64,000 bases of DNA from an uncultured Bacteroidota bacterium (GCA_903844815.1 CAIMVD010000003.1:21336-85335); one strand, 5' to 3'; counted from the first letter of the stretch, positions 26,431 to 36,946 are shown. Numbers and translations: made by a program. Notes: generated by a model from the sequence alone, not told the origin.

Positions 26431-27780
26431 CTACTGTTCAAAAAGCTTGTTGAATTCGTCAACTGAAATGCTTTTGTTTTCAAGAGTTACGATGTCCCTG
26501 ATAATTCCTGTTACCTTGTCCTCGAGTATTCTGTCTGCAATTTTTTTAGCATCATCCTCACGTTTTAGAGTCTCTTTTGCATAGTTGCCAATCTGCTCAT
26601 CAGTGGCATAATAAAGGCCATACTGCTGGAACTGCTGTCTGGTTATGTTCTCGGCTTCTCTCTGGAGTTCTTCTTCTGATATCTTCACCTCATTGTCGCG
26701 GGCTACCTTATTCCTGATAAGCTGCCATTTAAGGTCTTTTCTGAAGCTGTTGAATTCCTGATCGATCTGTTCCTTTGTTGTTTTTTCATTGACTCTCAGA
26801 AGCCATTTTTTAAGGAATTCCTCGGGAAGGTCAAATTGTATTTTTTCCATAGCGAGTTCTTTCAGGTCGAGCATCAGCCTGAAATCGCTTTCACGAACAA
26901 GGCTTGCCGAGATCTCGTCTTCCACCTTCTTCATGAATTCTTCCTGCCCGGCAACAACGCCTTCTCCATAGATTTTGTCGAACAGTTCCTGACCGATTTC
27001 GGCAGGGAAGAAACGGCTGATCTCATTTACAGTGAATCTGAAGTTGCCCTCGATTGAAGCTGCCTCATCCTTAGTCTTGTGAAGCAAACCTCCTACCTCG
27101 TTATCGTTGGGGAAGGCTTTTTTGATGTCGAAGACTACTGATTCACCGATATTCTTACCTATGAAATCAGATTTAATGTTTTCATCCTTAATAATGTCAA
27201 TACCTATGGAAGCGTTTTCGACTGAGATCGCATCGGGCAGCGAATTGCCATCAGTGTCTACGGCTTCTATTTTACCTTTAATTACATCCTTATCCTCAGT
27301 TGAGTTAGCGCCCCTCAGCTCACCATAACGACGTGTATAATTGTCGATATAGTCATTTTTCATTTTCTCGTCGATTGAAATCTCATGAAACGTTACAATG
27401 TTATTCTTGGTCAGATTCAGTTCGATGGCCGGTGCCAGGCCAAGTTCGAATGAGAAGGTGAATTCTTCCTGGGTATCGAAGTCAATATTTTCCTGCTCGT
27501 CAGACGGCATTGGATCACCGAGGATCTCGAGTTTTTCGTCAGTGATATATTTCTGGATGCTATCAGTAACAATTTTATTTATTTCGTCAATCTGTACAGC
27601 ATGTCCATAGATCTTCCTGACCATACCTATTGGTACCATGCCCGGGCGAAACCCCTTAATTGTAGCCTTTTTCCTGTAATCCTTCAAAACTGTCTCAACT
27701 TTTTCTTCATAATCGGGCTTGACAATATTGATTTTGAGGACGGCATTCAGATTGTCGATGTTTTCTCTGGTGATATTCAT
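26431..27780 (-). CDS. tig: Trigger factor
   Basis: Ribosome-associated chaperone that meets new chains at the exit tunnel. The N-terminal ribosome-binding signature is GFRPGMVPIGMVRKIYG (about residues 42-58). The middle region (about 150-245) sits where the FKBP-like peptidyl-prolyl isomerase domain lies in E. coli but is weakly conserved. The C-terminal helical chaperone part follows. At 449 aa it is slightly longer than E. coli (432). The gene order tig-clpP-clpX is conserved and links folding to proteolysis. Confidence 0.93.
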   Translation of the reverse strand: MNITRENIDNLNAVLKINIVKPDYEEKVETVLKDYRKKATIKGFRPGMVPIGMVRKIYGHAVQIDEINKIVTDSIQKYITDEKLEILGDPMPSDEQENIDFDTQEEFTFSFELGLAPAIELNLTKNNIVTFHEISIDEKMKNDYIDNYTRRYGELRGANSTEDKDVIKGKIEAVDTDGNSLPDAISVENASIGIDIIKDENIKSDFIGKNIGESVVFDIKKAFPNDNEVGGLLHKTKDEAASIEGNFRFTVNEISRFFPAEIGQELFDKIYGEGVVAGQEEFMKKVEDEISASLVRESDFRLMLDLKELAMEKIQFDLPEEFLKKWLLRVNEKTTKEQIDQEFNSFRKDLKWQLIRNKVARDNEVKISEEELQREAENITRQQFQQYGLYYATDEQIGNYAKETLKREDDAKKIADRILEDKVTGIIRDIVTLENKSISVDEFNKLFEQ

Positions 27781-27805
27781 TTCAATTCTAGTTTATTGCA
27801 CAGTT

Positions 27806-27850
27806 AAAAAAAACCGCCAAAACGCACTGTTAAGAGGTTTAGGGCGGTTT
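27806..27850 (-). terminator. Intrinsic terminator downstream of tRNA-Leu
   Basis: The minus strand has AAACCGCC (27850-27843) and GGCGGTTT (27818-27811) arms with a 24-base loop, then TTTTT. It follows the tRNA by 8 bases and precedes tig. Confidence 0.7.
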
Positions 27851-27858
27851 GTCAGTAG

Positions 27859-27941
27859 TGCGGATGAAGGGACTCGAACCCCCACGTCACGAAGACACAA
27901 GATCCTAAGTCTTGCTCGGCTACCAATTACGACACATCCGC
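27859..27941 (-). tRNA. tRNA-Leu (anticodon UAG)
   Basis: The minus strand folds as a class II tRNA: acceptor GCGGATG/CATCCGC, anticodon stem CAAGA/TCTTG with loop CTTAGGA (anticodon TAG, reading CUA and other CUN codons), a long variable arm (GTC/GAC stem) and a T arm with loop TTCGAGT. 83 bases including the A discriminator. CCA is not encoded. It lies between lptB and tig and is followed by a terminator. Confidence 0.93.
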
Positions 27942-27995
27942 GGTTAAATTCAGCGCAAAAGTATAATAAATAATTATGAAAACAAATTGATTATG

Positions 27996-28721
27996 TTACT
28001 TGCGGAGTTCAAAGTTCTTTCCAAGGTACACTTTTCTTACATGCTCATCGTCGGCAAGCTGTGAAGCAGTCCCTGATTTGAGTATGCGTCCTTCGAACAG
28101 AAGGTAGGCACGATCAGTAATAGAGAGTGTTTCGTGAACGTTATGGTCGGTAATAAGGATTCCGATATTTTTATCTCTCAGTTTCGACACTATTTCCTGG
28201 ATATCTTCCACGGCAATAGGGTCAACGCCTGCAAACGGTTCGTCGAGAAGGATGAATTTTGGCTTCAGAGCCAGGGCCCTGGCTATTTCGGTACGTCTTC
28301 TTTCGCCTCCCGAAAGCTGAATCCCCTTGCTTTTTCTGATCTTCTGAAGGCCGAATTCGGTCATGAGAGTTTCAAGCCGTTCCTCCTGTTCCTCTTTTGG
28401 AAAGCCCGACATTTCAAGTACAGCCTTAATGTTGTCCTCAACCGACATATTCCGGAATACTGACGCTTCCTGGGCAAGGTATCCTATTCCCCTCCTTGCT
28501 CTCTGGTAAACAGGAAGAGTAGTTATGTCCTCGCTGTCGAGGAAAATTTTCCCCTCTCTTGGCCTTATCAGGCCTACTATCATATAGAAGGAAGTGGTTT
28601 TCCCTGCTCCGTTGGGCCCAAGCAGACCAACGATCTCTCCCTGTTCAACCTGAATTGAAACATGGTCTACAACTGTCCTGCTGCGGTACTTTTTTACAAG
28701 ATTCTCAGTGTAAAGTTTCAT
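27996..28721 (-). CDS. lptB: LPS export ABC transporter ATP-binding protein
   Basis: ATPase of the LptB2FGC complex that pulls lipopolysaccharide from the inner membrane toward the outer membrane. Walker [18 protein letters not shown], signature [15 protein letters not shown] and Walker [21 protein letters not shown] are complete, and [16 protein letters not shown] carries the H-loop. 241 aa. It lies 8 bp downstream of tatC on the same strand, so the two envelope genes share a message. Confidence 0.96.
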   Translation of the reverse strand: MKLYTENLVKKYRSRTVVDHVSIQVEQGEIVGLLGPNGAGKTTSFYMIVGLIRPREGKIFLDSEDITTLPVYQRARRGIGYLAQEASVFRNMSVEDNIKAVLEMSGFPKEEQEERLETLMTEFGLQKIRKSKGIQLSGGERRRTEIARALALKPKFILLDEPFAGVDPIAVEDIQEIVSKLRDKNIGILITDHNVHETLSITDRAYLLFEGRILKSGTASQLADDEHVRKVYLGKNFELRK

Positions 28722-28729
28722 CTTACCTC

Positions 28730-29599
28730 TTATGAAGTTGCAGTTTCAGATTTGCCATCATTCATGAACTCGCTGCGCTCTTTCTCCTTCTGTCGCATAA
28801 CACGCCCCGATATTAAAATGCTTACCTCATACAGGATAAGAAGAGGTATTGCTACGAGAGTCTGAGAGAAAACATCGGGCGGTGTGATGATAGCCGAAAT
28901 GATAAAAATAATTACTATGGCATGCTTCCGGTAAGTACGCATGAAAGTTGGTGTAACTACCCCTATTTTTGTGAGGAAGAATGCTATAATTGGAAGTTCG
29001 AATACCAAACCTGTCGCGAGGCAAATTGAAGTTAGCGTTCCAATGTATGACCTGACGTTTATCTGGTTTACTACATCCTGGCTTATCTCATATGAACTTA
29101 GGAAATGTATTGAAAGCGGAGCGAGCATAAAAAATCCGAAAAGGACTCCCGTGAAGAATAAGAGGGAAGCAGCAGTAACTGCACCTTTTGCATACTTTGC
29201 CTCATTATCCCTGAGAGCGGGTTTGAAAAACTGCCAGAACTCCCATAAAATGACCGGAAAGGCAAGTATCAGACCTACCACCATCGAAACGGTAATATGG
29301 GTGGTAAGCTGGCCCGACATCTTTATGTTGATGAGATTAAGGGTTTTTGTGTTTATGCAAAGTGCGGTTGTGTTCCAGCGCTCCCCGATTTCGCACAGTA
29401 TCCTGTTTGTTAAAAAAGCAGGATTCTTTGGAGCAAGTATAATATTATCGAAAATGAAACCCTTGAAAATAAACGCTATTATCATAAAAATGACTATAGC
29501 CAAAATGGACCGGATGATATGCCATCTTAACTCTTCAAGATGTTCGAGAAATGACATTTCTTTCTCTCCCTTCTTCCCTTTATTCAAAAATGTAGACAT
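28730..29599 (-). CDS. tatC: Sec-independent protein translocase TatC
   Basis: Core membrane subunit of the twin-arginine exporter that recognises RR signal peptides on folded proteins. I chose the ATG at 29599 ([20 protein letters not shown]); an upstream in-frame ATG would add eight residues, and [12 protein letters not shown] within is the start seen in many homologues. Six TM helices and the conserved FxxPALxxxE-like block ([15 protein letters not shown]) and [14 protein letters not shown] are visible. tatA/tatB are not in the window. Confidence 0.95.
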   Translation of the reverse strand: MSTFLNKGKKGEKEMSFLEHLEELRWHIIRSILAIVIFMIIAFIFKGFIFDNIILAPKNPAFLTNRILCEIGERWNTTALCINTKTLNLINIKMSGQLTTHITVSMVVGLILAFPVILWEFWQFFKPALRDNEAKYAKGAVTAASLLFFTGVLFGFFMLAPLSIHFLSSYEISQDVVNQINVRSYIGTLTSICLATGLVFELPIIAFFLTKIGVVTPTFMRTYRKHAIVIIFIISAIITPPDVFSQTLVAIPLLILYEVSILISGRVMRQKEKERSEFMNDGKSETATS

Positions 29600-29962
29600 C
29601 AGAACTATATATATTTTGGGCAAAAAAACCGCGTGTAAAGATGATAAATCTTATAATGCAAAACAATAATAAACTGATAGCCCTGAATAAAATCGGGTTA
29701 AAAGAATAATTTTTTATCCGGGAAAGTTGTAAAATAATGTGAAAAGCAATAACTTACTATCATAATAACTGTTGTCCTTAACAAAGCTCCCTTGAATGGG
29801 GTTACTATTATTAGTTGTCAGTGGGAGTAAGGTCTAAATTTAATTCGGTAACATTTTTATTAATTAGTTAAAAGAATGATATGATCAGGAATTTTATTAA
29901 CTTTATCTAAACTGTGGATTTTGATTTTTGCAGTTTTTATTTTTATCATTTGAGGGGTTATT
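29600..29962. other. Divergent intergenic region between tatC and recQ
   Basis: About 360 AT-rich bases with stops in all frames. No tRNA or repeat is visible. A weak promoter-like TTTTGATTTTTG lies about 40 bp before recQ. Nothing else is supported. Confidence 0.5.
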
Positions 29963-32143
29963 ATGTTAAATGATTCAACTATTCAAGATTATTTAAAAAA
30001 GTATTTCGGTTTTGATACCTTTAAAGGGAATCAGGAGCCTATAATAAAGAATGTACTTGACGGGCTCGATACTTTTGTCCTTATGCCAACCGGAGGCGGA
30101 AAGTCGCTCTGTTATCAGCTTCCTGCTGTAATGAAGGAGGGGACAGCCATTGTTATCTCCCCTCTTATTGCCTTAATGAAAAATCAGGTCGACGCTATGC
30201 GGAATTTCAGCACCGACGACGATGTAGCCCACTTCCTGAATTCATCGCTTACAAAAACGGAGATTAACAGGGTAAAGAATGATGTGCTTGAAGGGAAGGC
30301 AAAACTACTCTATGTTGCACCCGAATCACTTACAAAGGAGGAGAATATTGAATTCCTTAAGAATATAAATATCTCATTTTACGCTATTGATGAAGCTCAT
30401 TGCATTTCGGAGTGGGGACATGACTTCAGACCTGAATACCGGCGCATAAGGCCGATAATTGATACTATAGGGAGGTCGCCAATTATTGCCCTCACCGCAA
30501 CTGCCACTCCAAAAGTGCAGCACGACATTCAGAAAAACCTCAATATTCTCGATGCCGCGGTCTTTAAATCCTCTTTTAACCGCCCCAACCTTTATTATGA
30601 GGTTAAATCGAAACAGGATGTAGGCAAGGAAATAATAAAGTATATAAAAAACAATTCGGGAAAGTCAGGAATTATATATTGCCTTAGCCGTAAAAAGGTT
30701 GAGGAGCTTGCCGAACTTCTCAAGGTTAACGGAATAAAAGCACTCCCGTACCATGCAGGTATGGATTCGGCCACACGCACCCTGAATCAGGACAGGTTCC
30801 TCATGGAAGAGGCTGATGTCATCGTTGCCACCATTGCATTCGGAATGGGGATCGATAAACCTGATGTCAGGTTTGTAATCCATTATGATATACCAAAGAG
30901 CCTCGAGGGATATTACCAGGAGACCGGACGTGCAGGACGCGATGGGGGCGAAGGGAACTGCATAGCCTATTACAGCTATAACGATATCCTGAAACTCGAG
31001 AAATTCATGCAGGGTAAGCCTATAGCAGAACAGGAAATTGGGAAACAGCTCCTGCTTGAAACAGTTTCATATTCCGAGTCTTCTGTTTGCAGGAGGAAAC
31101 TTCTCCTCCATTATTTCGGAGAGGAATATCAGAATGAAAACTGTGAAGCTTGCGATAACTGTCTTCACCCCAAGGCTCAGTTCGAAGGAAATGAAGCTGT
31201 TGTAAGCGTACTTGAAACAATTCTAGCCGTAAAGGAGAAGTTCAAAGCCGATCATGTGTCGCATATCCTGTCGGGAAAAGTGACTGCTGCAATCAAATCC
31301 TACAGGCACCATAAGCTCGAGTATTTCGGAATAGGCGAAGAAAAGGATGACAAGTTCTGGAATATGGTTATCCGCCAGGGCCTCATTGCCAAGTTTCTTA
31401 CTAAGGATATTGAGAACTACGGTCTTCTGAAAGTTACTCCGAAAGGACTTGAGTTCCTCGAGAAACCTACTTCATTCATGCTTGCCGAAGACCACGATTA
31501 TGCAGATACGTCGGATGAAGAGAACGCTTTCGGGGCCAGGACGGCAGCCGTCGATGAGGAGCTTTTCAGTATACTTAAGGACCTGAGGAAAAAAATATCA
31601 AAGCAGAAGGATGTTCCCCCGTTTGTGATCTTCCAGGATCCCTCACTTGAGGATATGGCTATTCAGTACCCGATTACAATCGACGAACTTCAGAATATTT
31701 CAGGTGTTGGCGCCGGGAAAGCCCAGCGTTACGGAACTGAATTCATCAGTATCATCAAAAAATATGTGGAAGAGAAGGAGATCATCCGGCCCCTCGATAT
31801 GGTTGTCAAATCAGTTGTCAATAAATCGGGGATGAAAGTGTATATAATCCAGAGCATCGACATGAAACGATCACTCGACGATGTTGCTGAAGCGAAGGGA
31901 CTTGAGATGGCTGAACTGCTCTCTGAAATAGAAGCTATTGTTAACTCGGGGACAAGAATCAACCTCGATTACTATATAAACTCGGTTATTGACGAGGAAC
32001 GCCAGCACGATATTTATGCATATTTCAGGGAAGAAGCAGAATCGGATTCCCTTGAAGCCGCATTCAAAGAGCTTGGAAATGAATTTGAGGAGGAAGAGAT
32101 AAGACTTGTCAGGATTAAGTTCCTTTCGGAGATGGGAAACTAA
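29963..32143 (+). CDS. recQ: ATP-dependent DNA helicase RecQ
   Basis: 3'-5' helicase for recombination and replication-fork repair. Walker A is TGGGKSLCYQLP (about residues 43-54), the DEAH box is AIDEAHCISEWGHDFRPEY (about 140), and the C-terminal helicase motif is QETGRAGRDGGEG. The zinc-binding Cys set is CRRKLL, CEACDNC. A C-terminal HRDC-like region includes DLRKKISKQKDVPPFVIFQD and LQNISGVGAGKAQRYG. At 726 aa it is longer than E. coli RecQ (610 aa), with an extra C-terminal acidic segment, as in Bacteroidetes RecQ. Its 3' end overlaps the convergent glycosyltransferase gene by 29 bases. Confidence 0.97.
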   Translation: MLNDSTIQDYLKKYFGFDTFKGNQEPIIKNVLDGLDTFVLMPTGGGKSLCYQLPAVMKEGTAIVISPLIALMKNQVDAMRNFSTDDDVAHFLNSSLTKTEINRVKNDVLEGKAKLLYVAPESLTKEENIEFLKNINISFYAIDEAHCISEWGHDFRPEYRRIRPIIDTIGRSPIIALTATATPKVQHDIQKNLNILDAAVFKSSFNRPNLYYEVKSKQDVGKEIIKYIKNNSGKSGIIYCLSRKKVEELAELLKVNGIKALPYHAGMDSATRTLNQDRFLMEEADVIVATIAFGMGIDKPDVRFVIHYDIPKSLEGYYQETGRAGRDGGEGNCIAYYSYNDILKLEKFMQGKPIAEQEIGKQLLLETVSYSESSVCRRKLLLHYFGEEYQNENCEACDNCLHPKAQFEGNEAVVSVLETILAVKEKFKADHVSHILSGKVTAAIKSYRHHKLEYFGIGEEKDDKFWNMVIRQGLIAKFLTKDIENYGLLKVTPKGLEFLEKPTSFMLAEDHDYADTSDEENAFGARTAAVDEELFSILKDLRKKISKQKDVPPFVIFQDPSLEDMAIQYPITIDELQNISGVGAGKAQRYGTEFISIIKKYVEEKEIIRPLDMVVKSVVNKSGMKVYIIQSIDMKRSLDDVAEAKGLEMAELLSEIEAIVNSGTRINLDYYINSVIDEERQHDIYAYFREEAESDSLEAAFKELGNEFEEEEIRLVRIKFLSEMGN

Positions 32144-33227
32144 CCTCATTCTTCTTATTCCCGAAAAGGGATATTACGGCAACTGTAATAACATAAAACG
32201 GATAAACCAGCTGAGAGGGTATAAACCACTTCATCAGCCGATTGCAGCTATACCTTGAAGTGGTATTCTTCAGAACGAGATAGTCAGGGATAGATTTCAG
32301 AATGAAAACAAGCGTTGTTACTGTCAGGAACCTGATGTTTGTCAAAGATGCTACGCAAAGGGCTGATTGGGCAAGAATTGTAACAAATGTTACAATTCCG
32401 ACTGAAATCGTAAATGAATCTTTGTAATCAGTCCACTTGGATATCCATCTTTTTCTCTGTCGGAGGAACTTTTTTAATGACCCCGGAATTGCAGTTAAAA
32501 CCATGGCTTCTTCTGACTCAAGCCATTCTATATTCGTACCGGCCACTTTTTTAATGCTGTGAAGAAGGAAAATATCGTCCCCGGAGGCGATTTCATCGTG
32601 AAGGTAAGGAGAATGCTTATCGTATGTTTCCCTTGTAAATGAGAGATTAGCTCCGTTGCACATTACGGCTTTTTTCAACAGGGCTGTTCCTGCAGTTATT
32701 CCCTGGAGGCTAAGAAACTCAAGTTCAGCAAACTGTCCGAAAAATCCTGTTCCTCCTTCAGACCTTACAGGACAAAGAATCAAGTCAGGTTTGTTTCTTT
32801 CATAGAATGATGCTATTGCTGCTATCCATCTTTTGCCGGCACGGCAGTCTGCATCGGTTGTTATAATCAGGTCTCCCGACGAAGCATGAATACCGGTTCT
32901 GAGAGCCTGTTTCTTGCCCGTCCCGGTGTTTTTCAGGACAGTTAACCTGAACTTGTTTCTGAATGACGAAGCAACATTGAAGGTCCCGTCGGAGGAATTA
33001 TCATCGACAATAATTATTTCAAGCAAAGATGTGAGGTACTCCTGATTATCAAGGTCTCTAAGGATTTTGGGCAGATTATCCTGTTCATTCCGGCATGCTA
33101 TGACAACCGAGACTTTAATAGAAGCAGGGGATGCTGGCGTGAAAGGCTTTATCTTAAGAAGGCCTTTATAGATTATAAGAATTAAAACAAGGTATGGAAG
33201 GATTAATATTGCAAGAAACCAATGCAT
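32115..33227 (-). CDS. Glycosyltransferase family 2, membrane-bound
   Basis: The 370 aa protein has a TM helix at its N-terminus (LAILILPYLVLILIIY), a GT-A domain with VSVVIACRNEQDNLPKIL and the nucleotide-binding EIIIVDDNSSDGT, DITTDADCR-type DxD region (LIITTDADCRAGKRW) and a QRKRWISKW motif (QxxRW-type, cf. processive synthases). Two to three TM helices close the protein. It probably adds sugar to a lipid or polysaccharide. It follows a GNAT gene by 3 bp on the same strand, behind carB, and overlaps recQ by 29 bases. Confidence 0.9.
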   Translation of the reverse strand: MHWFLAILILPYLVLILIIYKGLLKIKPFTPASPASIKVSVVIACRNEQDNLPKILRDLDNQEYLTSLLEIIIVDDNSSDGTFNVASSFRNKFRLTVLKNTGTGKKQALRTGIHASSGDLIITTDADCRAGKRWIAAIASFYERNKPDLILCPVRSEGGTGFFGQFAELEFLSLQGITAGTALLKKAVMCNGANLSFTRETYDKHSPYLHDEIASGDDIFLLHSIKKVAGTNIEWLESEEAMVLTAIPGSLKKFLRQRKRWISKWTDYKDSFTISVGIVTFVTILAQSALCVASLTNIRFLTVTTLVFILKSIPDYLVLKNTTSRYSCNRLMKWFIPSQLVYPFYVITVAVISLFGNKKNEVSFPSPKGT

Positions 33228-33230
33228 ATT

Positions 33231-33680
33231 TTAATCCTTCAGCCATTCGTACATCCGGTAATGTTCGCTGTTCATGCCAAGCGTTTCATAGGTAAGGCAG
33301 GCACGGTTATTATTTGTTTCGACATAAAGACGAAGCCCTGCAACGTTCTGTTTTTCAGATTCTTCTTTTATGTGCAGGTACATCGACCTGAAAATGCCCG
33401 TTCTTCTGAATTCGGGAAGGACATAAACCGACTGGAACCACCAAACCTGGGCGTTTCTCCAATCGCTCCATTCATATGTTATAAGAAGTGATGCGACTAT
33501 GTTACCATTTTCCTCGGCTACCCAATACTGGCCCCTCGCATCATTTTCAAAAACGGCATTTACACCTTTTGTAACAATGTCACCTGGAAGGAGCAGATTC
33601 TCAGTTTCCCAGGCCATCTTCTGCTGGAAGTCTATTATGTCGGCAGCATCGCCGGTTATCGCTTTACGAATCATAGTCAT
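33231..33680 (-). CDS. GNAT family N-acetyltransferase
   Basis: 149 aa. The GNAT core is seen in VWWFQSVYVLPEFRRTGIFRSM (the acetyl-CoA loop, RxxGI/FR), the strand GLRLYVETNNNRA and the final TYETLGM segment. The substrate is unknown. The ATG shares a base with the TAA of carB (TAATG), so translation is probably coupled, and the glycosyltransferase gene follows 3 bp on. Confidence 0.88.
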   Translation of the reverse strand: MTMIRKAITGDAADIIDFQQKMAWETENLLLPGDIVTKGVNAVFENDARGQYWVAEENGNIVASLLITYEWSDWRNAQVWWFQSVYVLPEFRRTGIFRSMYLHIKEESEKQNVAGLRLYVETNNNRACLTYETLGMNSEHYRMYEWLKD

Positions 33681-36600
33681 TATTTATATTCATCCCAGCT
33701 TCTGATTTCCAGGTCGTCGATACTCATCTTGCAGCAAGCCAGGATGAAGGCACTGGCAAGCCGTGCATTTGTGATAAGCGGAACATTGTAGTCGACCGCG
33801 CTTCTCCTTATTGAATAGTCGTTATTTAATTCCTTGTCGCTCAGATCTTTTGGTATGTTTACTACAAGGTCTACCTCGCGGCTTTTTATCAGATCGATGG
33901 TATTGGGCGATTTGTCTTCATCGGGCCAGTATGCTACGTGGGCTTCGATTCCTGCATTTTCGAGGAACTGCTGGGTGCCTCTTGTCGCATATAGCTTATG
34001 ACCTTTTTCGCGCAGTGCCCTGGCGCTGTTAAGGAGCTCTACCTTTGAACGGGCCGGCCCTGTAGAAAGCAGGATGCTTTTTTTAGGGACCCTGTAACCA
34101 ACTGAGAACATTGCCTTAAGGATAGCTTCATAAAAACCTTCCCCTATACAGCCCACTTCTCCTGTTGATGACATATCGACACCAAGAACCGGGTCAGCTT
34201 TTGCAAGACGCGAAAAACTGAACTGGGGAGCCTTGACCCCGACATAGTCGAGTTCAAAAACGGTTTTAAGAGGCTTTTCGGCAGGCACTTTCAGCATAAC
34301 CTTTGTGGCAAGCTCGATCAGGTTAACCTTAAGGACCTTCGATACAAAAGGCATGCTCCTGCTTGCACGGAGGTTGCATTCTATAACCTTTATATCGTTG
34401 TCCTTTGCAAGGAACTGTATGTTGAACGGACCCGAGATATTGAGCTCTTTAGCAATTAGGCGTGAGATGCGCTTTATCCTTCTGGCTGTTTCGAAATAAA
34501 TTTTCTGAGCGGGAAATACCATTGTTGCGTCGCCCGAGTGAACCCCTGCGAATTCGACATGCTCGCTGATGGCATATGCCATCATCTCCCCATCGCGTGC
34601 AACGGCGTCGATCTCGATCTCCTTGGCATTCTCGATAAATTCCGATACTACTACCGGATACTGTTTCGAAACCTGTGAAGCAAGTATAAGGAAGTGAGAA
34701 AGTTCATTTTTATTCGAGACCACGTTCATCGCGGCACCCGAAAGAACGTATGACGGTCTGATGAGGACCGGAAATCCGATGCGGTCGACAAATTCGAAGA
34801 TGTCATCGATTGAAGATAGTTCCTTCCAGCGTGGCTGGTCAACGACAAGGTTATCGCACATCTCCGAGAACTTATGCCTGTTTTCAGCCCTGTCGATCGA
34901 GATGGGAGAGGTGCCCAATATTGGTACGTTCTCCATGAATAATCTCATTGCTAAATTATTAGGGATCTGACCGCCAACTGAGACAATCACACCGCCCGGT
35001 TTCTCCAGATCAATTATATCGAGTACCCTCTCGAATGTAAGTTCATCGAAGTAGAGCCTGTCGCAAATATCATAATCGGTGCTGACGGTTTCAGGATTAT
35101 AGTTGATCATTACCGACCTGAATCCCTCTTTTTTAATTGTTTCAATAGCGTTCACCGAGCACCAGTCGAACTCAACACTCGATCCGATCCTGTAAGCGCC
35201 AGAACCGAGCACTATGACGGATTTTTTGTCATTTTCACAGATAATATCGTGTTCCGATCCGCTGTACGTAAGGTAAAGGTAATTGGTGACGGCAGGGTAT
35301 TCTGCAGCCAGAGTGTCTATTTGCTTGATATACGGGACAATGCCAAGTGATTTACGGTAGCTCCTTACCTTCATGAGGTCACTGTTTATCACATCCGCTC
35401 CTGAATTGAGAACATGCCGGGCAATCTGGAAATCGCTGAATCCGTTTATCTTGGAATGTGCAAGCAGGTCGACGGGTACCGACTCGAGCGACTTATACTG
35501 GCATAATTCATCCTTTATTTCAATTATATGTTTGAGCTTGTGAAGGAACCATTTGTCGATTTTTGTAAGCTCATAGATCCTGTCTACTTCCATTCCGATC
35601 TCCAGTGCCTCGGCAATTGAAAAGATGCGCATATCTGTAGGTTCGGAAAGCTCTCTTTCAATATCTTCAAAGCCCAGATTGCGGTTTCCTGTGAAACCGT
35701 GCATCCCCTGTCCGATCATTCGAAGGCCTTTCTGTATCACTTCTTCGAAAGTTCTTCCGATTGCCATCACCTCTCCAACGCTTTTCATGCTGCTCCCAAT
35801 GAGGTGCGAAACTCCTTCGAACTTATTAAGGTCCCACCTTGGAATCTTGCACACTATATAATCAAGGGCAGGCTCGAAACAGGCTGTCGTATTTTTTGTG
35901 ACGGAGTTTTTAAGTTCGTGCAGACCGTAGCCCATTCCAAGCTTGGCTGCTATGAAGGCGAGCGGATAACCTGTTGCCTTCGACGCCAGCGCACTCGATC
36001 GCGACAAACGGGCATTTACCTCAATTACCCTGTAGTCCTCCGAATCGGGAGCAAGTGCATACTGAACGTTGCATTCCCCTACAATACCTATATGTCTTAT
36101 AATTTTTATTGCAAGCTCACGAAGCTTGTGATATTCGTTGTTTGAAAGGGTCTGTGAAGGCGCAACTACAATACTTTCGCCTGTATGGATTCCCAGGGGA
36201 TCGAAGTTTTCCATGTTGCACACTGTGATGCAATTGTCGAATCGGTCCCTTACTACTTCATATTCAACTTCTTTCCACCCTTTTAGCGATTCTTCGACAA
36301 GGATCTGGTTTGAATATGAGAATGCTTTTGCTGCAAGGGTTCTCAGTTCTTCAATGTTCGACGCAAAACCGCTGCCCTGGCCTCCGAGGGTATAGGCAGC
36401 CCTTATTATTATCGGAAATCCCAGTTTCCGGGCAGCATCAAGTGCCGAATCGACATCTTTAACAGCAATACTGCTGGGTGTCCTGACATCAATCTCGTCA
36501 AGCTTTTGTACGAAAAGCTCACGATCCTCAGTATTCATTATAGCCTCTACGGGAGTTCCAAGTACCCGTACATTATATTTTTCAAAAACCCCCGACTTGA

Positions 36601-36901
36601 AAAGCTCAGTGCCGCAGTTAAGAGCTGTTTGTCCGCCAAAGGACAACAATATCCCGTCGGGTTTTTCCTTAATGATGACCTTTTCTACAAAATAGGGGGT
36701 GACCGGAAGAAAATAAATCTTGTCGGCAAGATCTTCCGATGTCTGTACCGTCGCAATATTCGGATTGATCAAAACAGTTTCTACATCCTCTTCCTTTAAA
36801 GCCTTAAGTGCCTGTGAACCTGAATAGTCAAATTCTCCGGCTTCACCAATCTTCAGAGCTCCTGATCCCAGGATAATTACCTTTTTTACTGCGTCTTTCA
36901 T
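33680..36901 (-). CDS. carB: Carbamoyl-phosphate synthase large subunit
   Basis: Makes carbamoyl phosphate from glutamine-derived ammonia, bicarbonate and two ATP, feeding arginine and pyrimidine synthesis. I chose the ATG at 36901 (MKDAVKKVIILGSGALKIG), giving 1073 aa, the usual CarB length; a longer ORF would add 33 residues of AT-rich leader. Both ATP-grasp halves are present (LNCGTELFKSG, GGVIVSVGGQIPNNLAMRL), and the C-terminal MGS-like domain (LLSTGPARSKVELLNSAR) should bind allosteric effectors. It is divergent from argR with about 95 bp between, and carA lies far off at 41592. Confidence 0.97.
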   Translation of the reverse strand: MKDAVKKVIILGSGALKIGEAGEFDYSGSQALKALKEEDVETVLINPNIATVQTSEDLADKIYFLPVTPYFVEKVIIKEKPDGILLSFGGQTALNCGTELFKSGVFEKYNVRVLGTPVEAIMNTEDRELFVQKLDEIDVRTPSSIAVKDVDSALDAARKLGFPIIIRAAYTLGGQGSGFASNIEELRTLAAKAFSYSNQILVEESLKGWKEVEYEVVRDRFDNCITVCNMENFDPLGIHTGESIVVAPSQTLSNNEYHKLRELAIKIIRHIGIVGECNVQYALAPDSEDYRVIEVNARLSRSSALASKATGYPLAFIAAKLGMGYGLHELKNSVTKNTTACFEPALDYIVCKIPRWDLNKFEGVSHLIGSSMKSVGEVMAIGRTFEEVIQKGLRMIGQGMHGFTGNRNLGFEDIERELSEPTDMRIFSIAEALEIGMEVDRIYELTKIDKWFLHKLKHIIEIKDELCQYKSLESVPVDLLAHSKINGFSDFQIARHVLNSGADVINSDLMKVRSYRKSLGIVPYIKQIDTLAAEYPAVTNYLYLTYSGSEHDIICENDKKSVIVLGSGAYRIGSSVEFDWCSVNAIETIKKEGFRSVMINYNPETVSTDYDICDRLYFDELTFERVLDIIDLEKPGGVIVSVGGQIPNNLAMRLFMENVPILGTSPISIDRAENRHKFSEMCDNLVVDQPRWKELSSIDDIFEFVDRIGFPVLIRPSYVLSGAAMNVVSNKNELSHFLILASQVSKQYPVVVSEFIENAKEIEIDAVARDGEMMAYAISEHVEFAGVHSGDATMVFPAQKIYFETARRIKRISRLIAKELNISGPFNIQFLAKDNDIKVIECNLRASRSMPFVSKVLKVNLIELATKVMLKVPAEKPLKTVFELDYVGVKAPQFSFSRLAKADPVLGVDMSSTGEVGCIGEGFYEAILKAMFSVGYRVPKKSILLSTGPARSKVELLNSARALREKGHKLYATRGTQQFLENAGIEAHVAYWPDEDKSPNTIDLIKSREVDLVVNIPKDLSDKELNNDYSIRRSAVDYNVPLITNARLASAFILACCKMSIDDLEIRSWDEYK

Positions 36902-36918
36902 TATCACTATTTGAGGTC

Positions 36919-36926
36919 CAAAAATA
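36919..36926 (-). promoter_or_regulatory. Possible carB -7 box
   Basis: Minus-strand TATTTTTG, 18 bp before the carB ATG; fits TAnnTTTG. The -33 side is weak. It faces away from the argR promoter. Confidence 0.4.
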
Positions 36927-36946
36927 ACATATTTTTTTGATTGGGA

